A stretch of DNA of 11,376 nt from JABAYQ01 sp042091225. GTDB taxonomy: Bacteria; Bacteroidota; Bacteroidia; Flavobacteriales; UBA7312. The stretch spans positions 1 through 11,376 of the forward strand of contig JBELHW010000053.1 of NCBI GenBank assembly GCA_042091225.1, in the 5' to 3' direction. The stretch's first letter is position 1, and each line of letters opens with the position of its first letter. The notes beneath the pieces are model-generated. The model did no database searches, was not told the origin of the DNA, and worked only from the letters and a program-made list of their open reading frames with translations. The translations under genes and the position numbers were made by a program. Positions 1-6,248 of this stretch are shown in pieces.

Positions 1-83
1 ATGATATGGGAGAACAAACAACTACTAGAACGATGAAATCAAGTGGTATTAACTTCTCTTTAGGTTTGTCTTTCTATTTCTAG
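1..83 (+). CDS. C-terminal end of an outer-membrane beta-barrel protein (5' end outside the window)
   Basis: An open frame enters from the left edge (first full codon at 3) and stops at TAG 81-83, leaving about 26 residues. The last residues read SSGINFSLGLSFYF. This alternation of hydrophobic and polar residues ending in a terminal phenylalanine is the usual last strand of an outer-membrane beta-barrel, where the C-terminal aromatic residue is recognised by the BAM complex. The rest of the protein lies outside the window, so the family cannot be named. It converges on the minus-strand hydrolase with a gap of only 6 bases, and no terminator hairpin is visible between the two. Confidence 0.6.
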   Translation, partial: DMGEQTTTRTMKSSGINFSLGLSFYF

Positions 84-89
84 AAATTC

Positions 90-908
90 TTATTTCCAAT
101 TATCCATATTAGGCTGGCCATCATCTACCCAAGCTGAAAACCAAACCGAACTAGTTAAATGTATAGATTTTCTCATTTGACGCTCTACTAAACCATTCAT
201 AAGCTTATGATAAGCTTTAGAGTATTCTTTAGAATATACCTTAGAAGACTTTCCTGCTTTTTCCTCAAAGCTATATACTTTATCTGAATCAAAAGTTTCT
301 CTAAGTTTTTTTTCGAATAGTAAAACAGTATCTATTGCATTATGACTTTGCTCAATTGTTTCCCAAATTTGGCTTAAAACATTAGGAATGTATTTAGTTT
401 TTGGAACTATAAAATTATATTCAAAATGAAACAACTCTGGTAACCTTGATTCCCAAAAAGCATGTATTCCATGTTGGTCTGTTAATTGTCCATCATAATT
501 TAGTGTAGTATGTAAAGGAACATTAGCATCAGCTATATAATGTCCTAGATCGGCAGATAGATAAATTATTCGTTCTGTGTTTTTATTTTTCATTGCTTTA
601 ATCAATTCGTAATAACAATGATTTATATGCCAAGGTAAAATTCCGGACGTGTTAATAGTATCTAACGAAAATTTTTCAATTGCTTCTTTTTTAAATCTTG
701 GCATCACAACAAAAGGCGAATCTACGCTGTAAAAATCAATATCTATATAATGTTTACGAGCCTCTTCTTTATCCGAATATCTTCTTCTATCTGCATCTAC
801 AGCCTTTTCTTCAATTAAATTAACATTGTTAATGTAAAACGTATTCATTGACTGTGGAAGAGCAAAGACAGCATGCTTATTTATTACCTTATGAGAAAAA
901 AACCCCAA
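90..908 (-). CDS. Zinc-dependent phospholipase C / S1-P1 nuclease-like hydrolase, N-terminus out of frame
   Basis: The 272-codon frame has the metal-site pattern of the zinc-dependent phospholipase C/S1-P1 nuclease superfamily: an early FFSHKVIN motif, HYIDID near residue 53, HINH near 94, DLGHYIAD around 121-127, PLH at 131-133 and DQHGIHAFWE around 144-153. Members are exported phosphodiesterases with a trinuclear zinc site, and the mature N-terminal Trp usually helps bind zinc. Here the only in-frame start is a TTG directly after an in-frame TAA, which leaves no signal peptide and no Trp. A convincing signal peptide starts at ATG 963 in another frame (separate entry), so the gene is probably frameshifted by an indel near the GGGG-T7 tract. 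It is last in a minus-strand run after comB. The family call is firm, the substrate is unknown, and the TTG is probably not the real start. Confidence 0.8.
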   Translation of the reverse strand: MGFFSHKVINKHAVFALPQSMNTFYINNVNLIEEKAVDADRRRYSDKEEARKHYIDIDFYSVDSPFVVMPRFKKEAIEKFSLDTINTSGILPWHINHCYYELIKAMKNKNTERIIYLSADLGHYIADANVPLHTTLNYDGQLTDQHGIHAFWESRLPELFHFEYNFIVPKTKYIPNVLSQIWETIEQSHNAIDTVLLFEKKLRETFDSDKVYSFEEKAGKSSKVYSKEYSKAYHKLMNGLVERQMRKSIHLTSSVWFSAWVDDGQPNMDNWK

Positions 909-963
909 TTACTAGGGAATGAGGGCTAAATAATAAGACAATTATAAAAATAAATAATTTCAT
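889..963 (-). other. Out-of-frame signal peptide belonging to the downstream hydrolase
   Basis: An ATG at 963-961 overlaps the comB stop codon (ATGA), which is the usual coupling of neighbouring genes. It opens a 24-codon frame beginning MKLFIFIIVLLFSPHSLV and ending at TAA 891-889. Lys2 followed by a hydrophobic core is a textbook export signal. The frame runs past the hydrolase TTG start and is offset from the hydrolase by one base. Removing one G of GGGG would join them as LVIGFFSHK. Adding two bases (one A before TTGG and one T to the T7 run) would instead give NWGFFSHK and restore the Trp expected in this family. The break is either a real mutation or a homopolymer sequencing error. Confidence 0.75.
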
Positions 964-1682
964 TTATAGGCTTCAATCTGATTGTCTACAACAATCGGAA
1001 TAACATTTGTTTGATCTCTTTTTAAACAATAAGAAACGTCATTTATTATATTTAAGTGAGCTAATCTTCTACGATGTTGAGAATTTTCAAGAAAAGCGAA
1101 CATATCTTCTTTTGCAGTATTGTAGATTAAACTTGCCATAGAACAGGAGTCAGAAGAACATTGAAAATTATTTGTTTCTTTCAATTGTTCAATTAATGCT
1201 CCTGCAAACAAAGTGTCTTCAGTACAAAAATCATTTTTCCAACCTGCACATAGAATAATAATATCTTTATTTAAATTATATAGATATTCTGTAAGAGCTT
1301 TAATGTTTAAAAAGGAACCAATTACGACATTATGGTCTCTTTTAGCAATATTAATTGCCTTTGTGCCATTAGTTGTAGTGACTACTAAATTTTTACCATT
1401 AATATCTTCTTTCAAATACCTAAGAGGAGAATTTCCGAAATCAAAGCCGGGAACTATCTTTCCATTTCTTTCAGCAGCTAAAATATGATTATCCTTTCCT
1501 TTAAAATCTAATGCTTCTTCTACAGTAGAAACAGGAATAATTTTTTTTACTCCTTTTTCGACAGCAATACACATTGCAGATGTAGCTCTTAAAATATCAA
1601 CAACAATAACTATACTTTTTCTATCAGAATATAAATCAAATAGAGCTGGTGTTAAGCATACTTTAATACTATTTTTAATCAT
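960..1682 (-). CDS. comB: ComB-family 2-phosphosulfolactate phosphatase
   Basis: This 240-residue protein matches the ComB family (EC 3.1.3.71), which removes phosphate from (R)-2-phospho-3-sulfolactate to give sulfolactate. Visible family motifs are DILRATSA (29-36), AERNG (70-74), GNSPL (83-87), TTTNGT (102-107) and a CAGWKNDFCTEDTLFAGAL block at 145-163. The length is normal for the family. The ATG at 1682 lies 6 bases after the gcvT stop, and its own stop overlaps the ATG of the hydrolase signal peptide, so gcvT, comB and the hydrolase are probably co-transcribed. In methanogens the enzyme serves coenzyme M synthesis. This organism is not a methanogen and no ComA or ComC gene is in the window, so the physiological substrate is uncertain. 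The family assignment is strong. Confidence 0.9.
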   Translation of the reverse strand: MIKNSIKVCLTPALFDLYSDRKSIVIVVDILRATSAMCIAVEKGVKKIIPVSTVEEALDFKGKDNHILAAERNGKIVPGFDFGNSPLRYLKEDINGKNLVVTTTNGTKAINIAKRDHNVVIGSFLNIKALTEYLYNLNKDIIILCAGWKNDFCTEDTLFAGALIEQLKETNNFQCSSDSCSMASLIYNTAKEDMFAFLENSQHRRRLAHLNIINDVSYCLKRDQTNVIPIVVDNQIEAYK

Positions 1683-1688
1683 CGAGTT

Positions 1689-2765
1689 CTATACATAAAA
1701 TGGCAGTTTACAAATTTTAGCCTTAACTTTTTTATTTCGAATAGAAATAAAAATATTTGTATCTATCTTAGAATGCTCTTTATTTACATAACCCATCCCT
1801 ATGGCTTTGTTAAGAGAAGGTGACATAGTTCCAGAGGTAACCAAACCAATTAGATTATCATTTTCATCCAAAATTTGATACTCTTTTCTAGGGATACCTC
1901 TTTCTAAAAGCATAAACCCAACCCTTCTTTTTTTAACTCCATTTTCTTTTTGCGATTTTAAAAATTCGGAATTATTAAACGAATTATTAAATTTAGTTAT
2001 CCATCCTAAACCTGCTTCTATAGGCGAAGTAGAATCGTCTATATCGTTTCCGTACAAACAGTAGCCCATTTCTAATCGAAGTGTATCTCTAGCTGCCAAA
2101 CCTACCGGTTTGATGTTAAATGCTTTTCCTGCCTCAAAAACCTTATCCCATATTAAAGAAGCATACTTATTTGGAAAGTATATTTCAAACCCTCCAGAAC
2201 CTGTATATCCGGTAGCAGAAATGATAACATTATTAATACCACAAAAATTCGCTTCTTTAAAATTGTAATACGGAATTGCATCTAGATCAATGTCAGTTAA
2301 TAATTTAACTACATCAGATGCTTTTGGTCCTTGAATTGCTAGCAAAGACAATTGATCAGAAATGTTTGATATATCCGATCCGTTATTGAATTTTTTTATC
2401 CAATTTAAATCTTTATCAATATTAGAAGCATTTACAACTAACATAAACTTTTGACTATTAAAGCGATATACCAGCAAATCATCAACTATACCTCCTTCAA
2501 GGTTAGGAAAACAAGAATATTGAACTTGTCCATCAACAAGTAATGAAACGTCGTTAGAAGTTATCTTTTGAATGAAATCTAAAGCATTTGGACCTTCAAT
2601 AATAAACTCTCCCATGTGAGAGACGTCAAAGACACCTACAGAAGATCTTACAGCAAGGTGCTCGTCTTTAACCCCCGAATATTGAACGGGCATATTAAAG
2701 CCTGCGAAAGGAACAATTTTAGCACCCAATTTTTCGTGAGTTGATAGTAAAGCTATATTTTTCAT
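1689..2765 (-). CDS. gcvT: Glycine cleavage system T protein (aminomethyltransferase)
   Basis: GcvT (EC 2.1.2.10) moves the aminomethyl carbon from lipoyl-GcvH to tetrahydrofolate, releasing ammonia and giving 5,10-methylene-THF in the cytoplasm. At 358 residues it has the family's normal length. The folate-binding domain covers roughly residues 1-260, with GVFDVSHMGE (44-53), the GGIVDDL acidic pair at 91-97 (the family's catalytic Asp lies here), GYTGSGGFE around 186-194 and RLEMGY around 230-235. The C-terminal barrel covers about 270-357, with GLVTSGTMSPSL and the terminal LPFY. The ATG at 2765 follows the antiporter stop by only 5 bases. The partner genes gcvH, gcvP and lpd are not in this window, so the system is scattered, as is common in Bacteroidota. 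Confidence 0.97.
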   Translation of the reverse strand: MKNIALLSTHEKLGAKIVPFAGFNMPVQYSGVKDEHLAVRSSVGVFDVSHMGEFIIEGPNALDFIQKITSNDVSLLVDGQVQYSCFPNLEGGIVDDLLVYRFNSQKFMLVVNASNIDKDLNWIKKFNNGSDISNISDQLSLLAIQGPKASDVVKLLTDIDLDAIPYYNFKEANFCGINNVIISATGYTGSGGFEIYFPNKYASLIWDKVFEAGKAFNIKPVGLAARDTLRLEMGYCLYGNDIDDSTSPIEAGLGWITKFNNSFNNSEFLKSQKENGVKKRRVGFMLLERGIPRKEYQILDENDNLIGLVTSGTMSPSLNKAIGMGYVNKEHSKIDTNIFISIRNKKVKAKICKLPFYV

Positions 2766-2770
2766 TTTTT

Positions 2771-4594
2771 TTATAAGTTACCTATAAAGGCTAGAAAATC
2801 ATTATTTTCAAATTGATAATCAAAATTGACAGTAATAAATTTGATTTTCTGACCATTTCTTATCAACACCGGAATAAATTCTTTTTTAGAAGAAATTAAC
2901 TGTCCAAAATGCTCTTTAGATTGTAAACTAACCTCTTGTAGGTCTGGAAATGCTCTAACCATTTCAATTAATTTTATATAGTCTGAGTCATTAGAAAATA
3001 AAATATTTTGAGGTTTTGAAAGTGCATCAAATTTAATTTCATTGATTGTTATCAATCTAAAGACATTAGCTTCACCCAAGCTATGTTTTAATTTTCGACA
3101 AGCAAAAATATTAACATCATTATTAGATGTTAAAGCCAATAAATGTCCAGCATTTTCAATTTCATCTATTTCTTGATCGTCAGATAATATATTTCGTTCC
3201 TCGGCATTTAAACCATGAGATTTTGCTAATCGAATATTTTCTTTAGATAAATCAATCAGAGAGGTATTGATTTCATGAGAATCAAGATACTTAGCAATAG
3301 AAATAGAACCTTCGTTGGCTCCAACGAAAACTACATCATTTTTATCTTTTTTAATAACGCCTAACAATCGTGCAATTAATTTTGCTGACAAACCATTTAA
3401 TGTAACTGTTCCAAGAATTATCATAAAGGTAAGAGGAACAAGCATTTCGACATCTTCTCTCAATTCAGGAGGTAAGTTAATTTTATCAGAATTTAATAAG
3501 TATAAAGAAAACAATGAGGCTACTGCTGCAGCAACTATTCCCTTTGGTCCAATCCATGCTATAAAAGCTTTTTCTTTCCAATTTAAATTTGAATTAAATG
3601 CACTAATCCATACTGCAATAGGGCGTAGTACAAATACAATAATTAAAAATATGTAAATAGAATTGATTTCTAATTTCTGCAATTGCTCCAAATCAATCTT
3701 TGTAGATAGAATTATAAATAAAACAGAAATCAAAATCAATGTTAAACTTTCTTTAAAATCTAATATTTTATCAATATTTGGAGTTTTAATATTAGCTAAT
3801 AAAATACCCATTACAGTAACAGAAAGTAATCCTGATTCTGGCTGTATGGAATCTGCTCCTGCAAAGGCAAAAATGACAAACCCTAAAGAAATGACATTAA
3901 TTAAAAAATGTGGGATTAAATCCCTTTTCAACAAAGAATGTAGAGTCCAACCTGAAAAAAGTCCAAAAAATGTTCCTACACATAAAGTTAAAAAGAAAGT
4001 TTTAAGTGCAACTTGGGTAAGCCCCATAGAATGATCGCCACCGACACCCATTGTAGAAACAAAAAGTAATTCATATACTAAAACTGCTACTAATGCTCCA
4101 ATTGGATCTATAACTATACCCTCCCATTTTAAAATAGTGCTAATATTTTTTTTTGGCTTAACACTTTGTAATATAGGAGCAATAACTGTCGGACCAGTAA
4201 CGATAATTAAAGAACCGAATAAAAGAGCTACCCTATAATCCATACCAATAAAAAAGTGGGCAGCAATTGCTCCACCAATTAGCATAATGATAGTCCCAAA
4301 AAACAATAAGTTTCTTACTACACCAGCTAATTTTCTTACTTCTTTAAACTTTAGTGTAAGCCCTCCTTCAAACAGTATGATTCCTACCGATAGTGAGACA
4401 AAATAATACATGGTTTTACCAGCAAAAATATTTTCTGGATTAATCCACTTTTCATCAATACCTAAAAAAACTTTAGAAAGGGGTCCTAAAAAGAGACCTA
4501 ATAATATAAGAGGAAAAATCGCAGGAATTTTCATTCTCCAAGCAATCCATTGGGCGAAAATACCAAAGACAATAATAGCAGATAATTCTAACAT
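2771..4594 (-). CDS. NhaP/CPA-type cation:proton antiporter with C-terminal RCK (TrkA-N) domain
   Basis: This 607-residue inner-membrane protein has two parts. Residues 1 to about 410 form a hydrophobic bundle of roughly a dozen segments of the Na+/H+ exchanger fold. It contains GIILFEGGL (71-79), TGPTVIAP (133-140) and EGIVIDPIGA (158-167), with the likely ion-site acidic residue at Asp163, and IGPKGIVAAAVASLF (348-362). Residues about 417-520 form a Rossmann TrkA-N/RCK domain (VVFVGANEGS, then an acidic residue after the second strand in SLIDLS), which in relatives binds NAD(H) or nucleotides and gates transport. A short C-terminal tail follows. The likely role is exchange of Na+ or K+ for H+; the sequence does not fix the ion. 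It lies 56 bases after the B12-controlled gene and 5 bases before gcvT. No strong promoter is seen in the 56-base gap, only a near-match to a -7 box. Confidence 0.9.
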   Translation of the reverse strand: MLELSAIIVFGIFAQWIAWRMKIPAIFPLILLGLFLGPLSKVFLGIDEKWINPENIFAGKTMYYFVSLSVGIILFEGGLTLKFKEVRKLAGVVRNLLFFGTIIMLIGGAIAAHFFIGMDYRVALLFGSLIIVTGPTVIAPILQSVKPKKNISTILKWEGIVIDPIGALVAVLVYELLFVSTMGVGGDHSMGLTQVALKTFFLTLCVGTFFGLFSGWTLHSLLKRDLIPHFLINVISLGFVIFAFAGADSIQPESGLLSVTVMGILLANIKTPNIDKILDFKESLTLILISVLFIILSTKIDLEQLQKLEINSIYIFLIIVFVLRPIAVWISAFNSNLNWKEKAFIAWIGPKGIVAAAVASLFSLYLLNSDKINLPPELREDVEMLVPLTFMIILGTVTLNGLSAKLIARLLGVIKKDKNDVVFVGANEGSISIAKYLDSHEINTSLIDLSKENIRLAKSHGLNAEERNILSDDQEIDEIENAGHLLALTSNNDVNIFACRKLKHSLGEANVFRLITINEIKFDALSKPQNILFSNDSDYIKLIEMVRAFPDLQEVSLQSKEHFGQLISSKKEFIPVLIRNGQKIKFITVNFDYQFENNDFLAFIGNL

Positions 4595-4650
4595 TTAGTA
4601 AAAATACAAAATATATAAACTTTTAAAACTTTAATTAAAAAAAGTATTAA

Positions 4651-5826
4651 TTAGTTTTTAGAAATGAATATTTTTTTACCATTCTGAATATAGATTCCTG
4701 AATTAACACTTTTTAAATCTTCAACCTTATTTCCTTTTATGTCGAAAATTAAATTGTTAGTATTAGGCTCATTAATGTAGTTAAAAATTCCAGATGCATT
4801 TCTTATATCAAACGCCATTGTTCCTGGTGAAACACCGCAATCAAACTCCTTTATTAATTCGTTTTCATTATTGTAAATGATAACCTTACCAAAGGAAAAA
4901 TAATCGGTAACACTTGTGTATAAATACTGATTAATATTGTCATACGCTAAGTCATAAAAACCTTGATTAATCCCTTCTATTACATTTCCATTATCGTTAA
5001 ACGTTATTGGATCCCACTCATATAATTCAGAGGTATTAGAAATTTGATAAATTAACTTATTATCCCTAAATGAAGAAGTTCCACAACCGGTACTTGAACT
5101 TGCAATATTAGTTGTTAGGTGAGAATTATCAGTCAAGTTAAATTTAGTTATTGAAGCTCCTGACCAATCTTTATTGTTTACAGTATAGATAAATTGACCA
5201 TCTGTCATCATGTTATCTATATTTGTAGCATCAACACCTAAATCTATTTCATTAATATAATTTAATGCTGTCATATCTAATAGTCCTATAATTCCCTTTT
5301 CATTACCCCATTCGAAGCCATTATTTATTCCTACATAGACAATATCATCTTTAACTATTAAATTTTGAGATGCCCATTTTGGTCCATTTATAGTATCAAA
5401 TTCAGCAACAATGCTTAAATCATTTGTAGAATAAACCTGAAGATAACTTGAAAAATTAATTTGGTATTCCCCTCTAGTAACAATAATATTATCGTTGTGT
5501 ACAACAATATTTCTGATTCCTGGGACAACTGCGGTTTCAATTAGCTCATTAGAAAGAAGATCATATTTTAATAACATGGTATCTGCTGCAACATAATAAA
5601 AGCCATCATTAATAATGATATCAGAACCAAATCTTGCTCCTTCGATCGTATCAATTGTTGTATATATTTCAGTGCTAGGATCATAACTTCCTATTGTTAC
5701 TGGAACAACAACTTCAGAATCAACATAATTGTAATAACCTTCATTTAAGATTAGAACTTGATTAACATAGTTCTGACCAAATGCATTAAATGTTAGTAAT
5801 AAAGATAAAAAACTAAAAAATTTCAT
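4651..5826 (-). CDS. B12-riboswitch-controlled secreted beta-propeller protein (BtuG-like) with T9SS sorting tail
   Basis: This is a 391-residue exported protein. A type I signal peptide covers residues 1-18 (MKFFSFLSLLLTFNAFGQ), with cleavage likely after AFG. There is no lipobox Cys. Residues about 20-345 are repeated short beta strands of YncE/DUF5074-like propeller type (for example IIINDGFYYVAADTMLLKYD, IVVHNDNIIV, LIVKDDIVYV, MTDGQFIYTV, AYDNINQYLYTS). Residues about 348-391 (IFDIKGNKVEDL, SGIYI, GKKIFI) match a shortened type A T9SS C-terminal signal, so the protein is probably exported across the outer membrane and surface-attached or released. It lies directly behind a cobalamin riboswitch. 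In gut Bacteroides the propeller BtuG captures B12 at the surface for BtuB, so a similar role is inferred here. No btuB is in the window. Export and regulation are well supported; B12 binding is inference. Confidence 0.75.
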   Translation of the reverse strand: MKFFSFLSLLLTFNAFGQNYVNQVLILNEGYYNYVDSEVVVPVTIGSYDPSTEIYTTIDTIEGARFGSDIIINDGFYYVAADTMLLKYDLLSNELIETAVVPGIRNIVVHNDNIIVTRGEYQINFSSYLQVYSTNDLSIVAEFDTINGPKWASQNLIVKDDIVYVGINNGFEWGNEKGIIGLLDMTALNYINEIDLGVDATNIDNMMTDGQFIYTVNNKDWSGASITKFNLTDNSHLTTNIASSSTGCGTSSFRDNKLIYQISNTSELYEWDPITFNDNGNVIEGINQGFYDLAYDNINQYLYTSVTDYFSFGKVIIYNNENELIKEFDCGVSPGTMAFDIRNASGIFNYINEPNTNNLIFDIKGNKVEDLKSVNSGIYIQNGKKIFISKN

Positions 5827-5855
5827 GATGTAAATAATATGTAATTAATAGACTG

Positions 5856-5887
5856 TATAAAAAATTTTATCCTCGAAATTTTTTATA
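5856..5887 (-). promoter_or_regulatory. Leader hairpin between B12 riboswitch and start codon (candidate P13/expression platform)
   Basis: A perfect 12-bp inverted repeat (TATAAAAAATTT at 5856-5867 and AAATTTTTTATA at 5876-5887) encloses an 8-base loop. In the RNA the loop reads CGAGGAUA. Its GAGGAU is exactly complementary to AUCCUC in the riboswitch aptamer (6007-6002). Cobalamin riboswitches use a kissing contact between aptamer loop L5 and a downstream hairpin loop L13 to control expression, and this hairpin is in the right place to be that element. The stem is all A-T, so it is a weak terminator candidate. Translational control is more likely, with the ATG about 29 bases downstream. Confidence 0.5.
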
Positions 5888-5892
5888 AATAG

Positions 5893-6060
5893 CAATGATG
5901 GCAGGTCTTCTGACTTACTCCATTTTGAAAAACCTTCCCGAATTAACAGTGGTTATAAAGAATATTCAAAAATTACAGAGCTTACAGCTGCGAGTACAGT
6001 TGAGGATTTACACCTCCTTCCCTTTTAACCTATTTTTTCGTTCAAAAACAGGACCAAAAT
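5893..6060 (-). promoter_or_regulatory. Cobalamin (adenosylcobalamin-type) riboswitch
   Basis: Reading the minus strand, the conserved aptamer blocks appear in order. GGTCC opens a P2 arm. GGTTAAAAGGGAA follows, then GGAGGTGTAAATCCTC (hairpin GAGG/CCTC), CTGTACTCGCAGCTGTAAGC, CCACTGTTAATTCGGGAAGG, and finally GTCAGAAGACCTGCC. These are the hallmark blocks of the cobalamin riboswitch family, including the B12 box. It precedes the propeller gene on the same strand with a 66-base leader, so that gene should be repressed when B12 is plentiful. The outer limits (P1) are approximate. No clean TAnnTTTG promoter was found just upstream; TAATATTG near 6071-6078 is a one-mismatch candidate. Confidence 0.95.
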
Positions 6061-6089
6061 TGAAATGCAATATTAAGCTTAATTTTTTA

Positions 6090-6248
6090 ATATTAATTTT
6101 TGAGAGTAGAAATCAAAACGATAAATGGGATGGAACATGTAATGGTGTAAAATGCCCTACTGGAGTATATGTTAGTAGATTTGAATTCTTCTATAAAAAT
6201 GCAAGACAAAAAAATATTATAACTAGAAGGATATCATTATATCAATGA
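6090..6248 (+). pseudogene. Remnant of a T9SS type B (gliding-motility-associated) C-terminal sorting domain
   Basis: The + strand frame ending at TGA 6246-6248 encodes a stretch beginning ILIFESRNQNDKWDGT and continuing CNGVKCPTGVYVSRFEFF and ITRRISLYQ. This matches the last ~50 residues of the CHU_C/gliding-motility-associated C-terminal domain, whose usual form is RWGE.VFES....WDGT..G..CP.GVYVY, ending in G.ISLIR. The upstream hallmarks of that domain (NGDGxND, FNRWG) are absent, because the preceding sequence is the riboswitch on the other strand. It is therefore probably the 3' stump of a lost large surface protein. Its stop overlaps the stop of the convergent HMG-CoA-lyase-like gene by 7 bases. 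The frame continues open leftward to an ATG at 5895, but that part is merely the riboswitch complement. Translation of the stump is doubtful. Confidence 0.65.

Noticed and set aside
1213..1488. Plus-strand open frame inside comB
   Set aside because: It lies fully antisense to a well-supported comB gene and has no recognisable motifs; it is a product of low GC content.
3315..4598. Three plus-strand open frames opposite the antiporter (3315-3656, 3663-4034, 4410-4598)
   Set aside because: All lie antisense to continuous membrane-protein coding sequence with clear family motifs; none has domain-like composition.
4600..4640. A -7 promoter box before the antiporter
   Set aside because: TATATATTTTG resembles TAnnTTTG but the spacing is off by one base, and no -33 element is visible.
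6229..6243. Hairpin (GATAT/ATATC) after the HMG-CoA-lyase-like gene as a terminator
   Set aside because: The stem is only 5 A/T-rich pairs and the T run comes about 15 bases later, too weak and too distant for an intrinsic terminator.
5895..6248. A 117-codon + strand open frame as a complete gene
   Set aside because: Its first two thirds are the exact complement of the cobalamin riboswitch. Only the last ~50 codons resemble a protein domain, so I list those as a remnant.
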